Source of the DNA: Sandarakinorhabdus sp.
Lineage (GTDB): Bacteria > Pseudomonadota > Alphaproteobacteria > Sphingomonadales > Sphingomonadaceae
Length of the DNA stretch: 64,000 nt
NCBI GenBank assembly: GCA_020692215.1
Contig: JAIMKW010000002.1
Location: 310,001-374,000 of the forward strand
Direction: 5' to 3'
Numbering within the stretch: the first letter of the stretch is position 1; each line of letters opens with the position of its first letter. Positions 24,742 through 31,849 of this stretch are shown piece by piece. The notes beneath the pieces were generated by a model. The model worked only from the letters and a program-made list of their open reading frames with translations, made no database searches and was not told the origin of the DNA. The position numbers were made by a program, and so were the translations under genes.

Positions 24742-25712
24742 CCCTGACCCTCCAGGATATCCCGCATTGCGCTGCCCGCCAGAAGCAGGGAATAGCCAGA
24801 CTTCACAAGATCATCATCCCCGACAAAGACCGGATTCATGCTGGCGGCAACATCGAGCGCGTCCAGCGCTTCACCCCATCGCGCGGCTTTGCCAGAAAGG
24901 CGAATGGCTCCGGCGTTGTCATCCCGGATACCTCGCATCAACATGGCGGCCGCAAAGGCAGTGCCCCGCGCAGAAGAAAGCTGAACCGCTGCAGTCCCGG
25001 CCTCTTCGCTTCGAAGGATCCGGTTTCCCTGCGCTGCCTCCAATTCAACGCGCTCCAGAAGCGCAAGCAGAGCCGCGAGCGAGCCGGGTTGCAGGGCTTG
25101 CGCAATCACAGGCTGGCCCCGCGCCAGGGCAGCATCCCTGTTGTGGGCAGACAGGGCTTCGATTGCGCTGCGGTATTGCCGCTCGGCCGAAGGCCCGATC
25201 GGCGGCCAGCCAGGGCGCAGCCACCACGTCGTTGGTGCAGTTGCAAGATATCGCGATGCAGATGAAAGCGCTGGCGAAGGGTTCGCCTCATTCTTCGCGG
25301 CCACGAAGTCCGCTATCATAAGCATCATACTGCTCTGAAAGGCAGGCGTCCGCCGGGTCAGGCCCGTGGGGTAAAAAATGGGATCATTGGGCGTGAAAGA
25401 GCGCTCCACAACCTGATGTTCGATCAGACGGGCAGCCATTCCAACCGCAACAGATCCACCTGGCGGCAGCTGCTCGGCTGTCGGCCTGATGGCCAGGTCG
25501 ACTTCGATGTTGGCCAGCACCGTGCCGATAATGCCGTACCACCCCGTCAGAATGGCCATCATCACTGCGAAGAGGCGAAGCGGCGGCGGTATGCGGGACA
25601 AGCCTGCGCCAACCCCCTGCAACGGTTCCTGATCTTGCCTGCTTCCGGTTTGTTGCGGCGCTCCGCGCTGCACTGAGCCATTCCGCATCCAATGGGGCCG
25701 CTCTATTGCCAT
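24738..25712 (-). CDS. Single-span membrane protein resembling DUF2333
   Basis: This 324-residue protein has a basic N-terminus, one transmembrane helix (LRLFAVMMAILTGWYGIIGTV) and a large periplasmic domain. The domain contains SFTPNDPIFYPTGLTRRTPAFQ and FVAAKNEANPSPALSSASRYL. The arrangement, including the 'PNDPIF' patch, resembles DUF2333 proteins of unknown function. It overlaps the universal stress protein gene by four bases, suggesting co-expression. I cannot assign an activity. Confidence 0.55.
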   Translation of the reverse strand: MAIERPHWMRNGSVQRGAPQQTGSRQDQEPLQGVGAGLSRIPPPLRLFAVMMAILTGWYGIIGTVLANIEVDLAIRPTAEQLPPGGSVAVGMAARLIEHQVVERSFTPNDPIFYPTGLTRRTPAFQSSMMLMIADFVAAKNEANPSPALSSASRYLATAPTTWWLRPGWPPIGPSAERQYRSAIEALSAHNRDAALARGQPVIAQALQPGSLAALLALLERVELEAAQGNRILRSEEAGTAAVQLSSARGTAFAAAMLMRGIRDDNAGAIRLSGKAARWGEALDALDVAASMNPVFVGDDDLVKSGYSLLLAGSAMRDILEGQG

Positions 25713-25815
25713 CCCAGCGGCTTAGACCGGCATCGTGCACTGGTCTAGGGGCCGGACAGGGTGCAGCAGGCGGCTTGATGGGATTGACCCACCGCCAGCG
25801 ATGCGAGCCCCGGCC

Positions 25816-26460
25816 TCAGTTTGCGGGATTGACCCGGACCACCTTGCTGCGTGCAGGTTCACCCGGAAAATCGGCGAAGAGAGCATTCACCAGCTTCGGC
25901 ATCGTTGCCGGAAGATCGTTCACACGCGTCGTCGTTTCTGCCCGGCCTTCAAACAGCGGCGTCATGTCGGATGCGCGGATTATATCGACTTCGAGGAAGG
26001 CAGGGTAAATCGTGAAACTGTACACTTCGGGCTGGTTCCAGCTCGACCCCCAAAAAGGATCATAAAAGCTGCCCCACCACATCGGGCTGCGGCCATACCA
26101 GCCACGGCCATACCACCCCCACGCTGGCGCCATGCCTGGTCGAGTGGCAATCCGTTCACGGCCCGGCCCGGCCCCAAAATCCATCAGCACGTGCAGCTCT
26201 GCGCTATCGGCTGCAACGGCGGGGCGAAAGCCGAGCTGCTGAAGTTCGGCGGCCACCAGGTTGGCGTAGGATTGAAACTCCAGGCTGGCGGGTTGGCTGC
26301 TATCCGCAGGCTTGATCGTGAAAGTCTGGCCTTGCGCGGGCGGCATGGTCTGGAAGCTTTGCACGCGCGCCTCGAACGGGCTGGTGCATGCCCCCAGCAA
26401 GGCAAGGCCGGCAATGGCGGCAGCAATCTTGAGGTGGCGGGCTGCAAACTGAGTCGGCAT
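25816..26460 (-). CDS. DUF4136-type lipoprotein
   Basis: This 214-residue exported protein starts MPTQFAARHLKIAAAIAG and has a lipobox LLGAC (lipidated Cys). The mature part follows the DUF4136 pattern: SLEFQSYANLVAAELQQLGFRPA, a Gly/Trp/Tyr-rich segment, then FTIYPAFLEVDIIRASDMTPLFEGRAET. Such proteins are outer-membrane or periplasmic lipoproteins of unknown role. I chose the ATG at 26460 over one at 26478. It is separated from the tRNA-Pro gene by 170 bases with no recognisable gene. Confidence 0.75.
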   Translation of the reverse strand: MPTQFAARHLKIAAAIAGLALLGACTSPFEARVQSFQTMPPAQGQTFTIKPADSSQPASLEFQSYANLVAAELQQLGFRPAVAADSAELHVLMDFGAGPGRERIATRPGMAPAWGWYGRGWYGRSPMWWGSFYDPFWGSSWNQPEVYSFTIYPAFLEVDIIRASDMTPLFEGRAETTTRVNDLPATMPKLVNALFADFPGEPARSKVVRVNPAN

Positions 26461-26630
26461 CGAAGAATTCCTGACCATGGGCGCAACTTGTTACACATAT
26501 TCAGGTGAACCGAAGCTTTCAACGATGCAAGCCCCAGCCCGAAAGCCAGGCCCCAGGTCAATAGCGTCGTTTACCTGATCCGGAACAGACTGGTTGCCCC
26601 GGGCGGGACTGGGCGCTAAGGCGCATCCGT

Positions 26631-26710
<80 letters not shown>

Positions 26711-26818
26711 TCTTTTCTTAGCGCGTGCCGTTTTGTCCCATAATGTCCTAAAAGACGTTATTTTGCAGGCACTTACGACGCTCATCCCGTTTCAGGCGAT
26801 TTCATCAAATCTCACGGA

Positions 26819-26839
26819 TTACCAACAGATTGTTGGTAA
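26819..26839. promoter_or_regulatory. Perfect inverted repeat upstream of the integrase gene
   Basis: Two 9-base arms, TTACCAACA and TGTTGGTAA, flank a 3-base centre. A third copy of the arm (TTACCAACA, 26872-26880) abuts the integrase ATG. Such repeats next to attL are typical of integrase or recombination-directionality-factor binding, or of an operator for int. Confidence 0.6.
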
Positions 26840-26879
26840 GATTTTTGGTCGTTGAGCTCGAATGTTGTAAGTTACCAAC

Positions 26880-28121
26880 ATGCTCAGCGATGCCATGATC
26901 CGCAGCCTGAAGGCTGGACCCAAACCGACCAAGCACGCCGATGGCGGCGGCTTGTTCATTCTCGTCAACCCCGATGGCAAGAAGCATTGGCGACTGTCCT
27001 ATCGGTTTGCAGGCAAGCAAAAGCTGCTGTCGGGCGGGCCTTATCCCGTTGTGAAATTGTCCGATGCTCGCAAATGGCGTGATGAAGCCAAGGCCCATTT
27101 GCTTGAAGGGCGCGACCCGAGCACGATCAGAAAGGCCGAAAAGAGGGCGCAGGCGGCAAAGGGCCAGGACGCATTCGAGATCGTCGCGCGCGAATGGCTG
27201 CACACCCGTTCGAAAGTCTGGTCCGAGCGATATGCGCGGATCACCCGTACACGGCTGGAGCAGGACATCTTTCCGGGGCTTGGGTCAGTGCCGATCGGAG
27301 ACATCGACCCGGTGATGCTGCTGACCGAGCTTCGCAAGATCGAGCAGCGCGGTTCGGTTGAGATGGCGCACCGCATCCGAAATCACGTCGGCGAAGTCTT
27401 CCGCTATGGCATTGCTACGCAGCGGTGCCGGAGCGACCCCAGCCGCGACATTGCCCCTGCGATGATGCGCCCGGCGCCGGTCAAGCACCGGGCCAAGGTC
27501 GATGCGCGTGACCTTCCCCAGTTCTTCGCCAAGCTGGCGCAGGACGAAGGAACGCGGATGAGCCACTTGGCGCTCCGCTGGACGATGCTCACGATGGTGC
27601 GCACGCAGGAGACGCGCTTTGCGACCTGGAGCGAGATCGAAGGACTGGACGGCAATCAGCCGCTTTGGCGGATTACACCCGACCGGATGAAGATGCGGAG
27701 CGAACACCTTGTGCCACTCTCGCGGCAGGCTGTTGCCTTGCTCAAGGAGATCGAAGCCGCGAATGTGTTTCGGACCGCTGGCAATGCCCGGCTGGGTAAG
27801 TTCCTGTTCCCGGTCGCCACTAGCAAGAGCGACGTGATCAGCGAGAACCGGATGCTCGACATCCTCTATCGTATAGGGTTGCGCGGCAAGGCGACTGTTC
27901 ACGGCTTTCGCGGGCTGGCCAGCACGGTGCTGAACGAGTCCGGCGAGTTTGAACCGGACTGGATCGAGGTGCAGTTGGCGCACGTCGCGCGCGGCGTGCG
28001 GGCGGCTTACAATTCAGCGCGATATCTGGCCCACCGGCGCATCATGATGCAGTGGTGGGCCGATTATCTGGAGCGGGCCGAAAAAGCGGGCCTGAGCGGC
28101 GACGGTCAGGCGGCCAGGTGA
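26880..28121 (+). CDS. int: Tyrosine recombinase/integrase of the P4-like (DUF4102) family
   Basis: The 413-residue integrase has the N-terminal DUF4102 arm-binding domain (HADGGGLFILVNPDGKKHWRLSYRFAGKQKLL), a core-binding domain (WLHTRSKVWSERYARITRTRLEQDIFPGLG) and the catalytic domain. Visible catalytic elements are Arg in TMVRTQETRFATWSEI, HGFRGLAST, the second His in VQLAHVARG and the Tyr region AAYNSARYLAHRR. It lies 170 bases from attL and should catalyse insertion into tRNA-Pro. The upstream inverted repeat ends at its start codon. Its 3' end overlaps alpA on the opposite strand by 16 bases. Confidence 0.93.
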   Translation: MLSDAMIRSLKAGPKPTKHADGGGLFILVNPDGKKHWRLSYRFAGKQKLLSGGPYPVVKLSDARKWRDEAKAHLLEGRDPSTIRKAEKRAQAAKGQDAFEIVAREWLHTRSKVWSERYARITRTRLEQDIFPGLGSVPIGDIDPVMLLTELRKIEQRGSVEMAHRIRNHVGEVFRYGIATQRCRSDPSRDIAPAMMRPAPVKHRAKVDARDLPQFFAKLAQDEGTRMSHLALRWTMLTMVRTQETRFATWSEIEGLDGNQPLWRITPDRMKMRSEHLVPLSRQAVALLKEIEAANVFRTAGNARLGKFLFPVATSKSDVISENRMLDILYRIGLRGKATVHGFRGLASTVLNESGEFEPDWIEVQLAHVARGVRAAYNSARYLAHRRIMMQWWADYLERAEKAGLSGDGQAAR

Positions 28122-28321
28122 TTGGCCGATGCGGCTCGGTAGGCTGCCGGATTGGACACCCAGCGGTTGATCTCCGCCTCGCTCCAGCCAGCGCCGTTGA
28201 CGCTGATCCGCAACTGCGGCGGAAACGTCCCCTCGGCGATTTTGCGATAGATGGTCGAGCGGGACAGGCCGGTCCGGTCAAGGACGGTTTTGAGACGGAT
28301 GATACGGTCTGGTTCGGGCAT
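28106..28321 (-). CDS. alpA: AlpA-family transcriptional regulator
   Basis: This 71-residue MerR-like helix-turn-helix protein starts MPEPDRIIRLKTVLDRTGLS and has RSTIYRKIAEGTFPPQLRI and GWSEAEINRWV, the AlpA signature. AlpA proteins of P4-like elements activate or act with the integrase in excision. It is transcribed towards int and overlaps its 3' end by 16 bases. The ATG at 28321 is favoured over an upstream frame start at 28378. Confidence 0.85.
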   Translation of the reverse strand: MPEPDRIIRLKTVLDRTGLSRSTIYRKIAEGTFPPQLRISVNGAGWSEAEINRWVSNPAAYRAASANHLAA

Positions 28322-28459
28322 GATCGTGGTTCCATTACTTGTGTGTCGATGGCACCCCCTGCGAACAATCTTGGCCATCTAGGGCCGCGCGAAAAGGACG
28401 TTTCTTGGGAATCGAAGTGCAGCGAAGAGATAAGTGCACACGGCGGGATTGACTGTATA

Positions 28460-28473
28460 GCGTCACTTGACGC
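28460..28473. promoter_or_regulatory. Palindromic operator candidate upstream of higB
   Basis: GCGTCA-CT-TGACGC is a perfect inverted repeat 27 bases before the higB ATG, where HigA-type antitoxins bind to repress their own operon. A TTGACT at 28449 precedes it. Because the downstream genes follow closely, this site may control the whole higBA-methylase-helicase operon. Confidence 0.5.
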
Positions 28474-28500
28474 CGAACGCCAAAATCAATAGGAGAAGCG

Positions 28501-28791
28501 ATGCGAATCAGGAACGTGATCCACAAAGGGTTGCGGCGCTTCATCGAGGAAGATGACGCCAGCGGGTTGCAGCCCGCCGTCGTTGCCAAGGTTCAGCGCA
28601 TCGTCTCGTTTCTGCAGGACATGGAGCAGGAGGAGGAGCTTCGCACCGTGCCGAGCTGGAAAGCCCATATGCTAACCGGCGACCGCAAGGGGACGTGGAG
28701 CCTGTTCGTCACTCGAAACTGGCGGATGACGTTTCGGATCGACCGGGAAGAGATAGAGATCATCGACCTGGACTATGAAGATTACCATTAG
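28501..28791 (+). CDS. higB: HigB-like toxin (RelE/HigB mRNA interferase family)
   Basis: The 96-residue protein has the HigB layout (IHKGLRRFIEEDDASGLQPAVVAKVQRIVSFLQ, ELRTVPSWKAHMLTGDRKGTWSLFVTRNWRMTFRI, DLDYEDYH). These toxins cleave mRNA on the ribosome. The ATG has AGGAG seven bases upstream. It is followed nine bases after its stop by higA, in the toxin-first order typical of this family. Confidence 0.9.
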   Translation: MRIRNVIHKGLRRFIEEDDASGLQPAVVAKVQRIVSFLQDMEQEEELRTVPSWKAHMLTGDRKGTWSLFVTRNWRMTFRIDREEIEIIDLDYEDYH

Positions 28792-28800
28792 GAGCAGGCC

Positions 28801-29136
28801 ATGAGCGCGATTGCAGGCATCCGCATGAAGAACCCGGCGCATCCCGGTGGGTTCGTGAAGTCGGAGATCATCGAGCCGCTGGGCCTGTCGGTGACGGCGG
28901 CAGCACAGGCGCTAGGTGTTACCCGCGCGACGCTTTCGACCTTGCTCAACGAGCATTCGCAGCTTTCCTCCGAAATGGCGCTGCGGATCGAGAAGGCGTT
29001 CGGCGTGTCGATGGACACGTTGATGCGGATGCAGAACAGCTACGACATCGCCCAGGCGCGGAAGCGCGAAGGGGAGATAAAGGTGGTGCGCTTCCAGGGG
29101 TTGCCGAACGACGCCAGCACGGCCGCGACGCTTTAA
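28801..29136 (+). CDS. higA: HigA-like antitoxin, XRE-family repressor
   Basis: The 111-residue antitoxin carries the VapI/HigA helix-turn-helix (HPGGFVKSEIIEPLGLSVTAAAQALGVTRATLSTLLNEHSQLSSEMALRIEKAFGVSMDTLMRMQ). It should neutralise HigB and repress the operon. An AGGAG precedes its ATG. The methylase gene starts only seven bases after its stop, so restriction genes and toxin-antitoxin probably share a transcript. Confidence 0.9.
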   Translation: MSAIAGIRMKNPAHPGGFVKSEIIEPLGLSVTAAAQALGVTRATLSTLLNEHSQLSSEMALRIEKAFGVSMDTLMRMQNSYDIAQARKREGEIKVVRFQGLPNDASTAATL

Positions 29137-29142
29137 GATTTC

Positions 29143-30033
29143 ATGAGCGACACCACGACATTCGCGACATGCCGCATGGAAGCCGGGCTGTCCGTTGCCG
29201 ACGTGGCATCGGAATTTGGCGTGCTGCCCGAGCTGGTATGTGAATGGGATGATGGCAGGGCGCAGCCGCCTGCGCACGTCATCCGGTCACTTGAAACCAT
29301 TGGCCGGATCGGCCGGACTGTAGACCCGGTCGGCATCAAACCGCATCAACCCGAATTCGACGCCATCCGTGACGAGGGGCCGCTGTTCAAATCTGACAAG
29401 CTGATCAAATCGAAGAAGCGCGTCGCCGATCATGGCGAGGTGTTCACCCCGCCCTGGCTGGTCGAAAAGATGCTCGATCTGGTCAAGGGCGAGACCGAAC
29501 GGATCGACAGTCGGTTTCTTGAACCCGCCTGTGGCAGCGGCAACTTCCTCGTGCCGATCCTGCAACGCAAGCTCGCGGCGGTGGAGGCGAAATACGGCAA
29601 GAGCGATTTCGAAAAGCGCCACTTCGCGCTGCTGGCGCTGACCTGCTGCTATGGGATCGAGCTGTTGGCGGACAACATCGCCGAATGCCGCGCCAATATG
29701 CTGGCGGTATTCGCGCAATATCTGCGGCTTGATGAACAGGACGAGCTATACCGTGCGGCTGGTCACGTCCTGTCGCTCAACCTGATCCATGGCGACGCGA
29801 TGACGATGAAAAATGCCGATGGCGGCCCGATTACGATCGTCGAATGGGGATATATCGGCAAGGGCAAGTTCCAGCGCCGTGATTTCCGGCTTGATGTGCT
29901 CACCGGCATGTCCTCGTTCCGCGAGGAGCGCACGCTGTTTGCGCATCTTGGGAGCCACGAGATTTTCCAGCCGGTCGAAAGCTACCCGCCGATGCGGGTG
30001 GCGGAGCTAGCGGCGGCGGATGGCAACGGATGA
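29143..30033 (+). CDS. N6-adenine-type DNA methylase subunit with N-terminal HTH, apparently lacking motif IV
   Basis: The 296-residue protein starts with a helix-turn-helix-like region (CRMEAGLSVADVASEFGVLPELVCEWDDG). A gamma-type N6-methylase start follows: motif X HGEVFTPPWLVEKML, motif I FLEPACGSGNFLVPIL, and YGIELLADNIAECRANML. A clear (N/D)PP(Y/F) catalytic motif is missing; the equivalent region reads GGPITIVEWGYIGKG. It may therefore bind S-adenosylmethionine but depend on the second methylase for catalysis. Its stop overlaps the next small gene by four bases. Confidence 0.75.
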   Translation: MSDTTTFATCRMEAGLSVADVASEFGVLPELVCEWDDGRAQPPAHVIRSLETIGRIGRTVDPVGIKPHQPEFDAIRDEGPLFKSDKLIKSKKRVADHGEVFTPPWLVEKMLDLVKGETERIDSRFLEPACGSGNFLVPILQRKLAAVEAKYGKSDFEKRHFALLALTCCYGIELLADNIAECRANMLAVFAQYLRLDEQDELYRAAGHVLSLNLIHGDAMTMKNADGGPITIVEWGYIGKGKFQRRDFRLDVLTGMSSFREERTLFAHLGSHEIFQPVESYPPMRVAELAAADGNG

Positions 30034-30233
30034 CTGATCCTGTCAACGCACCAATCGGCGACATTGCGGCGGCGGAAGCTCCTGAATTTGTCCGTGGCGC
30101 ACTTGCGGCTCTAAACCGAGCCGCTGCAGAAGCCCGACGAATAGCAATCGAAACCGACACTGGTATCGTCGTCGTCCGTGGTGGCAAGACGGTGTTCATT
30201 TCGGCGCAGCAACTACGCGAAGGCCAAGTATGA
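30030..30233 (+). CDS. 67-residue protein between two methylase genes
   Basis: The product is small and mostly helical (EFVRGALAALNRAAAEARRIAIETDTGIVVVRGGKTVFISAQQL). It overlaps the genes on both sides by four bases (ATGA junctions), so its stoichiometry is likely tied to theirs. The helix followed by a short beta-strand pair could be a structural or DNA-recognition subunit, but I recognise no family. Confidence 0.65.
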   Translation: MTDPVNAPIGDIAAAEAPEFVRGALAALNRAAAEARRIAIETDTGIVVVRGGKTVFISAQQLREGQV

Positions 30234-31849
30234 CGGAACAGGCGCGCTTCACCCTTACCGGGCGCAATCCGGATGTGCTGAGCTGCATTGCCAATTTGTC
30301 GAATGACGAAGTGTTCACCCCGCCGGAATTTGCAGGCCGGATGCTCGACACGTTGGCGCAAGCCTGGGCGGCAGCGAATGATGGCGCGAACATCTGGGCC
30401 GATAGCAAGGTTACCTTCCTCGATCCGTGCACCAAATCAGGCGTGTTCCTGCGAGAGATCGCCAAGCGGTTGATCGCGGGCCTGGAAGCGGAAATCCCGG
30501 ACCTGCAAACCCGCGTGGATCACATCCTGACCAAACAGGTGTTCGGCATTGCCATCACCAAGCTGACCAGCCTGCTGGCGCGACGGAGCCTGTATTGCTC
30601 GAAACACGCGACTGGCCCGCATTCGGTCGCCAAGAGCTTTGACGATGATGACGGGAACATCTGGTTCGAGCGCACGGAGCATTCTTGGGTTCAGGGTCGA
30701 TGTGTATTCTGTGGAGCAAGCGAGGAAACTCTTGGTCGTGGCGATGTTGCAGAAACATATGCCTACGGCTTCATTCATACGAACAGCATTGAAGCACGAG
30801 TTGCTGATATATTTGGAGGCCAAATGCATTTCGACGTGATCATTGGTAACCCCCCTTATCAGCTCTCGGATGGCGGCCAGGGCGCTAGCGCAGTGCCGAT
30901 CTACAATAAGTTTGTCGATCAAGCGAAAGCGTTGCAGCCGCGCTTTCTCTCCATGGTGATTCCGGCTCGATGGTTTTTTGGCGGACGCGGCCTGGACTCA
31001 TTTCGTCGATCAATGCTTGAAGACAATCACATTCGAAAAATCGTTGATTTTCCAGATAGCCGTCAGTGCTTTCCCAATGTCGATGTAGCGGGCGGCATTT
31101 GCTATTTTCTCTGGGACCGCGACCGAGCGGGCGATTGCGAGGTTGTGAGCCACAGTTTCGGAAACACCGAAACTGTAAGTACGCGCCCGCTACTGGAACC
31201 GGGATGCGATATCTTCATCAGAAACAACGAGTATATCGCGATTCTCAAAAAAATTGTCATGAAGGAGACTGGACAGGCAGGAGTTGGCTTGCCCGCCAAG
31301 TTGCGATTTGACCAGCAGGTCAGTGGTCAGAAGCCGTTTGGCCTCAGGACATTTTTCCGAGGACGAGCCAAAAAGCAAAATAGCGATGATCTTATGGTTT
31401 TGCAGAGCGGTGGTCGTGCATGGGCTTCGCGCTCAGATGTCAAGGAAGGCGTTGCGCTGATCGACAAGTGGAAGGTGTTCACTTCAAAGTCGTCATCTGA
31501 GCACGCAGGACAATTTGACAAAAATGGTATGAGGAAAGTCCTCTCACTTTCCGGTGTAATTCCACCTGGATCGGTCGTAACAGAAACTTACGTGTTACTC
31601 GGCTCGTATGATAGCGAGGCTGAGGCTCGTAATTGCTTTTCGTATGCGCGAACAAAGTTCTTTCGTTTCCTGGTTGCTGCTCGTGCATCGGCACAGGACT
31701 TACCCCGCATAGCTTATTCGTTCGTCCCTATGCAGGACTTCAGTAGGCCTTGGTCCGACCGAGACCTTTACGAGAAGTATGGCCTGACAGAGGGTGAAAT
31801 TGAGCTAGTCGAGTCAACGATCCGCCCGATGGAGGCGGGTGTTGAATAA
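30230..31849 (+). CDS. Eco57I-type DNA methyltransferase subunit
   Basis: The 539-residue protein has motif X NDEVFTPPEFAGRMLD, a divergent motif I (FLDPCTKSGVFLREIAKRL, with TKSG where GSG is usual) and an intact catalytic motif IV (DVIIGNPPYQLSDGGQG). It also has an internal pair of cysteines (GRCVFCGASEE) that may bind metal. Downstream of NPPY lies a variable region likely to hold target recognition (FLSMVIPARWFFGGRGLDSFRRSML, the Eco57I-like block). GC drops from about 60% near 30300 to about 43% near 31500. It overlaps the helicase gene by eleven bases. Confidence 0.82.
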   Translation: MTEQARFTLTGRNPDVLSCIANLSNDEVFTPPEFAGRMLDTLAQAWAAANDGANIWADSKVTFLDPCTKSGVFLREIAKRLIAGLEAEIPDLQTRVDHILTKQVFGIAITKLTSLLARRSLYCSKHATGPHSVAKSFDDDDGNIWFERTEHSWVQGRCVFCGASEETLGRGDVAETYAYGFIHTNSIEARVADIFGGQMHFDVIIGNPPYQLSDGGQGASAVPIYNKFVDQAKALQPRFLSMVIPARWFFGGRGLDSFRRSMLEDNHIRKIVDFPDSRQCFPNVDVAGGICYFLWDRDRAGDCEVVSHSFGNTETVSTRPLLEPGCDIFIRNNEYIAILKKIVMKETGQAGVGLPAKLRFDQQVSGQKPFGLRTFFRGRAKKQNSDDLMVLQSGGRAWASRSDVKEGVALIDKWKVFTSKSSSEHAGQFDKNGMRKVLSLSGVIPPGSVVTETYVLLGSYDSEAEARNCFSYARTKFFRFLVAARASAQDLPRIAYSFVPMQDFSRPWSDRDLYEKYGLTEGEIELVESTIRPMEAGVE

